A stretch of DNA of 5,504 bases from Caldifarciminota bacterium. GTDB lineage: Bacteria; Hydrothermota; E44-bin80. Below, piece by piece: positions 1-5,459 of the stretch (its first letter is position 1; every line of letters begins with the position of its first letter). The notes below the pieces were generated by a model, which saw only the letters and a list, made by a program, of their open reading frames with translations, had not been told where the DNA came from and ran no database searches. The stretch is taken from the NCBI GenBank assembly GCA_023127905.1, contig JAGMEZ010000589.1:1-5504 (forward strand), given 5' to 3'. Position numbers and translations under genes: made by a program.

Positions 1-225
1 CTTTCAGGATTAAAGCCCGTTGAGTCCCTGGCAGTTGGTTTTGGGATGAACGGTCGAGCAGCGGTAGAGCTTATTATTGCAGAAATTGCTTTAAGAAATG
101 GCGTGATAAACAGAACAATTTTCACAGCAGTTGTTTTTATGGCAATACTCTCATCAATTTCCACTCCACTGCTCATGAAATTGATGGCGAATAAGATCAC
201 TACGCCTGCGAGAACAACAAAGTAA
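1..225 (+). CDS. Cation:proton antiporter, CPA2 family (C-terminal end only)
   Basis: This is the 3' end of a gene that begins before the window; 74 codons are visible in frame 1, ending in TAA at 223-225. The translation contains GFGMNGRAAVELIIAEIALR, followed by a hydrophobic helix (about TIFTAVVFMAILSSISTPLL) and a short polar tail. A glycine-rich GMNxRG-like turn, an ELIIAEIAL helix and then a last membrane helix is the usual end of the sodium/hydrogen exchanger domain in the CPA2 family (NapA, GerN and Kef-type proteins), which exchange Na+ or K+ for protons across the cytoplasmic membrane. The protein stops soon after the last helix, so it carries no C-terminal TrkA-N/RCK regulatory domain of the kind found in KefB/KefC. 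Ion specificity cannot be read from this fragment. The family assignment is fairly firm; the subfamily is inferred. Confidence 0.8.
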   Translation, partial: LSGLKPVESLAVGFGMNGRAAVELIIAEIALRNGVINRTIFTAVVFMAILSSISTPLLMKLMANKITTPARTTK

Positions 226-239
226 ATTCTGATGACTAA

Positions 240-268
240 TTTTCATTTTTTCTACACACCATTATAAT
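240..268 (+). promoter_or_regulatory. Possible sigma-70-type promoter (upstream candidate)
   Basis: TTTTCA at 240-245 (4 of 6 matches to a -35 box) is separated by 17 bases from a perfect TATAAT at 263-268. If used, transcription would start near 275 and give the propeller gene an untranslated leader of about 84 bases. A 6-bp inverted repeat, ACACCA (256-261) and TGGTGT (274-279), overlaps the -10 box and the expected start, so it could be an operator; it has no T-run and is not a convincing terminator. The region is very AT-rich, so chance matches are likely. Confidence 0.3.
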
Positions 269-322
269 CACATTGGTGTTAGGGATTACTCTTCTCTTCC
301 CAATAATTCACCTTCTTTTTTC

Positions 323-351
323 TTGACTTGGTTAGCATATTCTGTTAGATT
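323..351 (+). promoter_or_regulatory. Candidate promoter for a leaderless propeller mRNA
   Basis: TTGACT at 323-328 (5 of 6 matches to a -35 box) is followed after 17 bases by TAGATT at 346-351 (4 of 6, fitting TANNNT). The distance from the -10 box to the ATG at 359 is only 7 bases, so transcription would begin at or next to the start codon. No Shine-Dalgarno sequence lies before that ATG, which fits a leaderless transcript. The boxes are seen; promoter activity is inferred. Confidence 0.45.
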
Positions 352-358
352 TTAATAC

Positions 359-2185
359 ATGAGGAATAAAATTCTCTATTCACTTATTGCACTTTTTATA
401 TTACTTATTATTGTTATTTCGATTATTTTTATACGAGTAATGGTGCAATCATCGGAAACAATCACACGTCTTCGAGAAGAAAGAAAGCCCCAAAAGATAG
501 AAATTTCTGAGATACCACTTAAGAAAAAAAAGGGGTGGGAGCTTTTTGTGAACAAGGCTGATGTAAGGGATATGGTTTTTTTTAATAGAAAATATTACCT
601 TGCGACCTCAGGAGGGATTATTCTTCTTTCAGAGGATTGTAAGATTGAAGATGAGTTCAATACAAACTGGGGTTTACCAGAAAATAGTTTTCTTGAGTTA
701 TATAATCGTGAGGACAACATTTTAGCCCTTACAGAAGGGGGAAAACTAATAGAACTGAGAGAGAAACTTTTATTTAAATATAACCTGAAAAGAACGGGAA
801 AGATTTTTAGTTTTACATCGAAAGAATCCGACATTTTCCTTTCTGCTGCAAATGGAATCTATCTTTTGAGTAATGGAAAAATTAGCAAGATAGAAGATAT
901 AAAAGATGTGAAAATTGTAAGACATTTCTTAAATGGTATTGTTGTAGGAACAATACATGGAAAGGTTTATATTAGAACTCCCACTTTCACAGATAGTATA
1001 ATAGAAATTGATGCAGTAAACGATATTAAAGAAAATGGAGAAGTTTTATATATAGCAACTCCGCTTGGACTTGAGAGGGTAACAAGAGAAGAGAGAAAGC
1101 TTGAATTTGCAGGAGAATTCATAACGACCATTGCAGAATATAATGGAAAACTCTGTTGCGGTACTTTCGATGGAAGAGTAATTGTTGGAAAGAAAATATA
1201 CAGGATCGCAAAGAAAAGTACCCGAATTAACAGGTTAAGGGTTATAAACGACAAATTATTTGCCTTAACAAGCGATGGTGCCTTTCTTCTTGAAGATGGA
1301 AAGTGGTCTTGTTTTTATAAACCTTATATTGATATTCCTTTAATGTACATTACCTCAATACTGAAAAAAGGAAACGAACTCTTTATAGGGACATTTGAGA
1401 ATGGGTGTTTTTCTTTGAAATCAAATGGATTACGTCAGTTGGAAATAGGAAAGAATGTAAACGAGATAAACCAGATTGTCGGTGCTCAAAACGAACTGTT
1501 TATTGCAACAAATTCCGGTCTTTTTCTTTTAAGTCAGAAAGGAGTAAAAAAGATAGATGGATTACCTTCCAATTTTGTGAATGCAATCTTTTTGATGAAG
1601 AAAAAACTTATTGTCGGTACTTCAAAGGGGTTTGGTATACTTGACCTTAATCGATTTGAGAGTAAAATTTTTGGTTCGTTTCAAGGACTTATAAACAACA
1701 GGGTGTACTCGATAGCATATTCAGAGGGAAAAATTATACTCGGAACATTAGGGGGAATATCCATATTTGATGGAAATTCTTTCAAAAACGTCACGTCTGC
1801 TAATTCATCGTTAAAATGTAACTGGATAAATGGACTTCTTGTTGCAGGAGAAAGGATTTATATTGGTACCTATGGTGGTGGTATCTCTTATTTGGAAAAG
1901 AAAGGTATTAAAACTATTGAAGAAACAAGTGAAGCAGAAATAAATCATAACAGTTTATTTTGTAAAGAACCATATCTGCTTGCAGGTACATGTAAAAACG
2001 GTCTTTTTGTCTATAACGAAAAAAATAATAAAGGAAAGTTCTTAAAGGGTATTTTTCCGCTCGATGATGTTACAGCAGTCTTTGCTGACGAAGAATATTT
2101 TTATATTGGAACAGAGCAGGGGCTTTACAGGATTGAGTCGAAAGAAATGCCACTGGACAGTGGAAAGATAGTAAGGAGTAAGTAG
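359..2185 (+). CDS. Membrane-anchored double seven-bladed beta-propeller protein
   Basis: Complete 608-residue protein. Residues 1-5 (MRNKI) precede a single hydrophobic segment at about 6-26, then a charged linker to about 58. The rest is built from 14 copies of a strand motif of the form hydrophobic-x-[AG]T-xx-G-xxxL, starting near residues 79, 121, 159, 193, 229, 264, 299, 340, 379, 416, 458, 499, 539 and 580 (for example ELFIATNSGLFLL, RIYIGTYGGGISYL, YFYIGTEQGLYRI). A period of about 38 residues and a total of 14 suggest two seven-bladed propellers, like the two-component-regulator propellers (Reg_prop) in hybrid sensor ectodomains. No Y_Y_Y domain, kinase, GGDEF or other output domain follows; the protein ends just after blade 14. 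It is probably anchored by its N-terminus with the propellers outside the cytoplasm, though basic residues flank both sides of the membrane segment. The ATG at 359 is preceded by an in-frame TAA at 353-355, so no earlier start exists, and it has no ribosome binding site. The ligand or partner is unknown. The fold is confident; the role is not. Confidence 0.85.
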   Translation: MRNKILYSLIALFILLIIVISIIFIRVMVQSSETITRLREERKPQKIEISEIPLKKKKGWELFVNKADVRDMVFFNRKYYLATSGGIILLSEDCKIEDEFNTNWGLPENSFLELYNREDNILALTEGGKLIELREKLLFKYNLKRTGKIFSFTSKESDIFLSAANGIYLLSNGKISKIEDIKDVKIVRHFLNGIVVGTIHGKVYIRTPTFTDSIIEIDAVNDIKENGEVLYIATPLGLERVTREERKLEFAGEFITTIAEYNGKLCCGTFDGRVIVGKKIYRIAKKSTRINRLRVINDKLFALTSDGAFLLEDGKWSCFYKPYIDIPLMYITSILKKGNELFIGTFENGCFSLKSNGLRQLEIGKNVNEINQIVGAQNELFIATNSGLFLLSQKGVKKIDGLPSNFVNAIFLMKKKLIVGTSKGFGILDLNRFESKIFGSFQGLINNRVYSIAYSEGKIILGTLGGISIFDGNSFKNVTSANSSLKCNWINGLLVAGERIYIGTYGGGISYLEKKGIKTIEETSEAEINHNSLFCKEPYLLAGTCKNGLFVYNEKNNKGKFLKGIFPLDDVTAVFADEEYFYIGTEQGLYRIESKEMPLDSGKIVRSK

Positions 2186-2267
2186 TAAGGAGTAAGGAGT
2201 AGGTAGAAGACAGTAAACAGTAGACAGAGGATGCTGCCAAGGATAAAGGTTAAAGGAAAAAGGATAA
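2170..2267. repeat. Degenerate heptanucleotide tandem array
   Basis: Fourteen consecutive 7-base units can be laid out without any phase break. The first block reads AGTAAGG, AGTAAGT, AGTAAGG, AGTAAGG, AGTAGGT, AGAAGAC, AGTAAAC, AGTAGAC. Two poorly matching units follow (2226-2239), and then AGGATAA, AGGTTAA, AGGAAAA, AGGATAA from 2240. The array begins inside the propeller gene: its last residues (VRSK) and its TAG stop (2183-2185) are encoded by the first repeat units. It occupies about half of the space before the VIT/VWA gene, and no hairpin or coding capacity of its own is evident. It resembles the short tandemly repeated heptanucleotide sequences described between genes in some bacteria, notably cyanobacteria; that comparison is by pattern only. 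Confidence 0.75.
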
Positions 2268-2322
2268 AGTAACACATGAATACAGAAAAGAAGATAAAGA
2301 TTAACTGTCTATGGTCATCAGT

Positions 2323-2346
2323 CTTCAAATGAAGCATTCTTATAGT
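2323..2346 (+). promoter_or_regulatory. Weak promoter-like region with small palindrome
   Basis: A 12-base near-perfect palindrome (CTTCAAATGAAG, 2323-2334) lies just upstream of a -10-like TATAGT (2341-2346). No good -35 box is found at the right distance. If active, transcription would start near 2353 and include the ribosome binding site of the VIT/VWA gene. It is recorded because the 192-base gap makes read-through from the propeller gene uncertain. Confidence 0.2.
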
Positions 2347-2365
2347 TGGGTTTGGAATTAAGCGT

Positions 2366-2370
2366 GGAGG
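2366..2370 (+). promoter_or_regulatory. Ribosome binding site of the VIT/VWA gene
   Basis: A strong Shine-Dalgarno core GGAGG ends 7 bases before the ATG at 2378. It fixes the start of the VIT/VWA protein and shows that this genome uses SD-led initiation, in contrast to the propeller and transposase genes, which have no such sequence. Confidence 0.85.
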
Positions 2371-2377
2371 TTAATGT

Positions 2378-4684
2378 ATGAAAAAATCAATATTATTGTT
2401 TTGTCTTATTGGATTATTACCATCCTTATTGCTAAGTGATGCAGGTGTTCTTATTCCCTCTACTGTTAGTGATTATCCCGATCCTTCTATCCTCTCACTT
2501 AACAGGATGGAAGTCAATATCACAATTATAGACAGAATTGCCGAAACAAAGGTACTTCAAGTTTACAGGAACTATACGGATAAGATTCTTGAAGGACAGT
2601 ATATCTTCACAATTCCAGAAATAGCGATGATTAAAGATTTTGCTATCTGGGAGGACGGCGTTAGGATACCGGGAATAATTATGGAGAAGAAGAAGGCTCG
2701 AAGAATATACGAAAGGCTTGTTTGGCAGGCTATCGATCCCGGGTTGCTCGAAAGGGCGGGATTGGAACATGAGGTTAATTATTTCAGCGTGAATGTTGCA
2801 CCAATTCCAGCTTATGGGACGAAAAGGATAGAGCTTTTTTATACGGAAGATCTCCCGCTTAATCAAACAAAGGTTTTTTACGATTTTCCACTTGAACCAA
2901 CATTGTATGAGAAAGAAAGAGCAGAGTCCCTTTCGATCTCAATAATAATTGAGGACAAACTCCCGATTAAGGATTTCCTGAACACGTCTGTCTCGTATCC
3001 TTTAGAAATTATTGAAGAGAGTGAGAATAAAATTGTCGCCCAGCTTGAATCAAAAAATGTGAATTTTAGTGAAGACTTGATGATCTCTTTTCAAGAAGTA
3101 TTCGAGGATGTATCTATTGAACTGCTGACATTCAGAGACATTGAAGAGAGGGGTGAGTATTTCTACCTTGATGGTATTCCTTCCCCGAAGACTGGTTTTT
3201 TTGTACTGAGGACAGGGTTTAATATTCTGGAAAGTTCTAAAAATAAAATAGTTGACCGCAATTACCTATTCCTCTTTGATAACTCACTTTCTATGATGTG
3301 GAAAGAACTTGAGGTTGCATATTCTTCTCTTATGCGATTTCTCAACATGATAGATGAGAAAAACAAGATTAATATTACATGTTTTAGCGATAATTTGGAT
3401 TGTAAGTGGAAAAAGCCCTCGATAAATAGTCAGAATAATAGAGATGAAGCACTTCTTTTTATAAAATCAAAATACATTACAGGTGGAACGAATATCGAAG
3501 GTGTGTTAAATAGTCTGGGAAAGAAAAAAAAGATAATTCCTGTTCTTATCACAGATGGATATCCTACCATAGGAGAGATAGATTACAAAAAATTGCTCAA
3601 AATAGCGGAGGGTCTCCCCCCTCTTTTTATTCTCGGTATAGGAGATAATCCAAACAATACATTCCTTGAAAAACTTGCAACAAATACAGGTGGTGCTTAT
3701 CTTTGGTTCAGAACGATGAATGAAGAAAAACTAAAATTATTTTTTGAGACCATTGGGGGAGGAAAAATCAGCAATGTCAGACTCACACTTTCACCTTCGT
3801 CTGTTTTTTCTAATGTCTATCCCGAGGGAATACAGTCTGTTTTCAATGGAAATGGCGTTTCGTTTACAGGGAAATATTTAAAGCCTGTAAAAAAAGGAAA
3901 AGTTCACATAAAATTTTCTCATGAAGGAAAAGAGCGAAGTGTGAAGAAAACGTTTTCTTTTCCTGAAGAGGATAAAAAGTATAAAGAAGTGAGAAGGATA
4001 TGGGCAAAGAAAAGAGTTGATTATCTACTTGAAAAAATAAGAATGGAAGGTGAGAAGGATGAATGGGTGAAAGAGATTATTGCGCTATCAAAGCAGTATA
4101 AGTTTGTTACTCCGTATACATCTTTCCTTGCCGCACCAAGGGCACTTTTAAGACCACGCATCATAAGACCCGGTGATCCAGTTCTAATTGTCAGGGCGGA
4201 TACAAACATTGTTGATATTGTAGCAATATTCCCTTTTGGATTAACTAAAAGGATGGTCTACCGCGAAGACGAGGGACTCTGGAGGGTGAGGTTTCTTGTT
4301 CCTTCGAATACAGAAGATGGTAGGTATACTGCAGTTCTTATAATGAAAGACAAAGAGGGAGATATATATAAAGAAAAGAAAACGTTTATTATAGATAGGA
4401 AACCACCCGTATTGCGAATTGAGCTTCCCAACTCCATGCTCACTGCAGGCGAAGAAATTTTACTAAAGGTGTATGCGAGTAAAGATACAAAGAGGATAGA
4501 GGCATCAGTTGATGGATGCCTGCCTTTTTCTCTCGTTTATAATTCTAAGTATCTTGCAAGTACAGGTATTTTAAGAATTCCAAGGAACCTTCCAACAGGA
4601 AGGTATTCTCTTAAGGTAGTTGCAGAAGATTTTGCATTCAACACAACATATAAGGAAATTGAGATTGATGTTGTAAGTAATTGA
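2378..4684 (+). CDS. Secreted VIT and von Willebrand A domain protein with two Ig-like domains
   Basis: Complete 768-residue protein. Residues 1-20 form a signal peptide (MKKS, hydrophobic core, likely cleavage around LLLS/DAG); Cys9 is not in a lipobox. A VIT domain spans about 36-165, with the family signature KKKARRIYERL (104-114), DPGLLE (120-125) and VAPIPAYGTKRIEL (140-153). The VWA domain (about 295-460) keeps every metal-ion-dependent adhesion site position: D301-x-S303-x-S305, T371 in TGGTN, and D393 in VLITDG. The stretch KQYKFVTPYTSFL (572-584) is the conserved post-VWA segment of inter-alpha-trypsin-inhibitor heavy-chain-like proteins. Residues about 598-675 and 689-766 look like two related Ig-like sandwiches (matching GDPVLIVRA and GEEILLKVYA starts, matching DGRYTAVLIM and TGRYSLKVVA ends). 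There is no sortase motif or C-terminal anchor. Metal-dependent binding to a protein or matrix partner outside the cytoplasm is inferred from the family. The start is supported by GGAGG at 2366-2370. Confidence 0.92.
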   Translation: MKKSILLFCLIGLLPSLLLSDAGVLIPSTVSDYPDPSILSLNRMEVNITIIDRIAETKVLQVYRNYTDKILEGQYIFTIPEIAMIKDFAIWEDGVRIPGIIMEKKKARRIYERLVWQAIDPGLLERAGLEHEVNYFSVNVAPIPAYGTKRIELFYTEDLPLNQTKVFYDFPLEPTLYEKERAESLSISIIIEDKLPIKDFLNTSVSYPLEIIEESENKIVAQLESKNVNFSEDLMISFQEVFEDVSIELLTFRDIEERGEYFYLDGIPSPKTGFFVLRTGFNILESSKNKIVDRNYLFLFDNSLSMMWKELEVAYSSLMRFLNMIDEKNKINITCFSDNLDCKWKKPSINSQNNRDEALLFIKSKYITGGTNIEGVLNSLGKKKKIIPVLITDGYPTIGEIDYKKLLKIAEGLPPLFILGIGDNPNNTFLEKLATNTGGAYLWFRTMNEEKLKLFFETIGGGKISNVRLTLSPSSVFSNVYPEGIQSVFNGNGVSFTGKYLKPVKKGKVHIKFSHEGKERSVKKTFSFPEEDKKYKEVRRIWAKKRVDYLLEKIRMEGEKDEWVKEIIALSKQYKFVTPYTSFLAAPRALLRPRIIRPGDPVLIVRADTNIVDIVAIFPFGLTKRMVYREDEGLWRVRFLVPSNTEDGRYTAVLIMKDKEGDIYKEKKTFIIDRKPPVLRIELPNSMLTAGEEILLKVYASKDTKRIEASVDGCLPFSLVYNSKYLASTGILRIPRNLPTGRYSLKVVAEDFAFNTTYKEIEIDVVSN

Positions 4685-4688
4685 AAAT

Positions 4689-4712
4689 GTTGGGGACAAG
4701 CCCCAACGCTAC
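4689..4712 (-). repeat. REP-like hairpin 1
   Basis: On the + strand: stem GTTGGGG (4689-4695), loop ACAAG, stem CCCCAAC (4701-4707), then GCTAC (4708-4712). Read on the minus strand it starts with GTAGC, followed by a perfect 7-bp stem with loop CTTGT. It lies 5 bases after the VIT/VWA stop, so in the mRNA it could protect the 3' end from exonucleases, as some REPs do. It has no T-run, so it is not a typical intrinsic terminator. Confidence 0.85.
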
Positions 4713-4762
4713 GGGAATGAGATTTATTTCACCGCAAAGAAAGAAATTAAATATGAATAAAA
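4689..4762. repeat. Left copy of long direct repeat bracketing the transposase gene
   Basis: This 74-base segment (REP hairpin 1 plus about 50 bases of AT-rich tail) recurs at 5377-5459. The copies differ by two substitutions (in the hairpin loop and at the start of the tail) and by a 9-base indel in the CGCAAAG part, where the left copy has one CGCAAAG unit and the right has two. The match ends abruptly after TGAATAAAA on both sides. Confidence 0.85.
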
Positions 4763-4763
4763 T

Positions 4764-4781
4764 CGCAGGCTTCAGACTGCG
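4764..4781. repeat. Decayed REP-like hairpin
   Basis: CGCAGGCT and AGACTGCG can pair over 8 bases with one G-A mismatch and a 2-base TC loop. Its size and its position between REP 1 and REP 2 suggest a diverged member of the same hairpin family. It lacks a GTAG foot on either side, so it may be inactive or unrelated. Confidence 0.45.
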
Positions 4782-4786
4782 TAAAT

Positions 4787-4810
4787 GTAGCGCCGAGGCT
4801 TGTCCTCGGC
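4787..4810 (+). repeat. REP-like hairpin 2
   Basis: GTAG (4787-4790), C, stem GCCGAGG (4792-4798), loop CTTGT (4799-4803), stem CCTCGGC (4804-4810). It has the same foot and loop as hairpin 1 (read on its own strand) but a different stem in which all three changed pairs are compensated. It is oriented opposite to hairpin 1, so the two GTAG feet face each other, as in an inverted REP pair. Confidence 0.85.
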
Positions 4811-4818
4811 AAAGAAAT

Positions 4819-4842
4819 ATAGCGTCGGGGTTTATCCCCGAC
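4819..4842 (+). repeat. REP-like hairpin 3, in the transposase leader
   Basis: ATAG (4819-4822), C, perfect stem GTCGGGG (4824-4830) and CCCCGAC (4836-4842), loop TTTAT. The foot has A in place of the first G, and the loop differs from the CTTGT of copies 1 and 2 at two positions. The stem ends 20 bases before the transposase ATG, so if the gene is transcribed from upstream this hairpin would sit just before the start codon in the mRNA. Confidence 0.8.
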
Positions 4843-4862
4843 AAAAAAACAATACATAAACA

Positions 4863-5333
4863 ATGAAAATTAAATATCACAAAAAGATCCGTTTAGATTC
4901 AGAAATTTATAAGACCCCTGATTTACCTTGTTCTATTACCATTTGCACACGTAAAAGAAAACCAATATTTAACAATAAGAAATTAGCTGAAGAATGTTTA
5001 GATCTAATGAAGAAATTTTCTTTAGAAAATAATATCCCTATCTATGCTTATTGTATTATGCCTGACCACATCCATTTATTGTTATGTGCTTCTGAGCAGA
5101 TAGGTATTATCGAGTTTATTTCAAGATTGAAAAACTTAACAACACGTATTGCTTGGAAACATAATTTTAAAGGGAAAATATGGCAAAAGAGCTTCTATGA
5201 TCATTTTTTACGAAAAGATGAAGATAATCAAAAAGTTGCTACATATATTGTAAATAATCCGGTAAGGAAAGGTTTAGTTCAGGACTGGAGAGATTATCCA
5301 TTTTGCGGTTCTCTGGTTTTCGATTTGGATTAG
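4863..5333 (+). CDS. REP-associated tyrosine transposase (RAYT, Y1 HUH family)
   Basis: Complete 156-residue protein of the Y1 transposase family (IS200/IS605-like fold), close in length to E. coli TnpA-REP (165 residues). Visible signatures in order: an N-terminal KKIRL...ITICTRKRKPIF block (7-36); the HUH motif MPDHIHLLL with metal-binding His69 and His71; IWQKSFYDHFLR (106-117); and TYIVNNPVRKGLV (127-139), where Tyr128 aligns with the catalytic Tyr115 of E. coli TnpA-REP. The C-terminal DWRDYPFCGS (141-150) corresponds to the usual DWP-SS end. All catalytic residues are present, so the enzyme looks intact. Such proteins nick and rejoin single-stranded REP DNA and are thought to spread or maintain REPs; they rarely move themselves. 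No Shine-Dalgarno sequence precedes the ATG, and REP hairpin 3 lies 20 bases upstream. The gene looks more AT-rich than its neighbours (16 G/C in 60 bases at 4921-4980), consistent with transfer. Confidence 0.93.
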   Translation: MKIKYHKKIRLDSEIYKTPDLPCSITICTRKRKPIFNNKKLAEECLDLMKKFSLENNIPIYAYCIMPDHIHLLLCASEQIGIIEFISRLKNLTTRIAWKHNFKGKIWQKSFYDHFLRKDEDNQKVATYIVNNPVRKGLVQDWRDYPFCGSLVFDLD

Positions 5334-5376
5334 AAATAAAAATAAGAGGATGAAAACAAAGCACGGGGAAAACATA

Positions 5377-5400
5377 GTTGGGGACGAGCCCCAACGCTAC
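5377..5400 (-). repeat. REP-like hairpin 4
   Basis: Stem GTTGGGG (5377-5383), loop ACGAG, stem CCCCAAC (5389-5395), then GCTAC (5396-5400); on the minus strand this reads GTAGC, stem, loop CTCGT, stem. The stem is identical to hairpin 1, with one loop change. It lies 43 bases after the transposase stop and has the same orientation as hairpin 1. Confidence 0.85.
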
Positions 5401-5459
5401 GGAAATGAGATTTATTTCACCGCAAAGATCGCAAAGAAAGAAATTAAATATGAATAAAA
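5377..5459. repeat. Right copy of long direct repeat bracketing the transposase gene
   Basis: This 83-base segment is the second copy of 4689-4762. It includes a full REP hairpin and the tail ACCGCAAAG...TGAATAAAA, with a 9-base addition that makes the tandem CGCAAAGAT CGCAAAGAA. Same-orientation copies on both sides could recombine and delete the transposase gene, leaving one repeat. Confidence 0.85.

Larger units (their letters stand above)
4689..5459. mobile_element. REP/RAYT locus (transposase gene with flanking REP hairpins)
   Basis: The transposase gene at 4863-5333 is accompanied by REP-like hairpins at 4689-4712 (-), 4787-4810 (+), 4819-4842 (+) and 5377-5400 (-), plus a decayed copy at 4764-4781. 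The outer copies are part of direct repeats at 4689-4762 and 5377-5459. In known REP/RAYT systems a Y1 HUH enzyme binds and cleaves REP DNA near a GTAG-type tetranucleotide at the hairpin foot, and its gene is typically flanked by REPs; this arrangement matches. The stated limits are those of the repeats; true element ends and any target-site duplication cannot be seen. The locus begins 5 bases after the VIT/VWA stop codon, so it has not interrupted that gene. Confidence 0.8.

Noticed and set aside
967..1254. Minus-strand 95-codon open frame inside the propeller gene
   Set aside because: It is antisense to a clearly coding repeat region, with low-complexity Ser/Leu/Phe composition and no supporting signals; the other minus-strand frames within the two large genes are rejected for the same reason.
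2042..2337. Two minus-strand open frames rich in Leu, Tyr, Pro and Thr
   Set aside because: They are translations of the heptad repeat array (LLLTPYYLL-type peptides) and the antisense of the propeller gene, with no start signals.
4689..4712. Intrinsic terminator after the VIT/VWA gene
   Set aside because: The hairpin is strong but is followed by GCTACGGGAATG instead of a T-run, and the same hairpin recurs in both orientations around the transposase, so REP is the better explanation.
4681..4866. 61-codon open frame on the + strand across the REP region, overlapping the transposase start by ATGA
   Set aside because: It would start with TTG inside the VIT/VWA stop region, its sequence is simply the translation of REP hairpins and tail, and it has no ribosome binding site. 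The overlap looks accidental.
4689..5459. CRISPR array or IS terminal inverted repeats
   Set aside because: The hairpins are few, in mixed orientation, irregularly spaced and lack spacers of constant size. The transposase is a Y1 enzyme, a class that does not use terminal inverted repeats.
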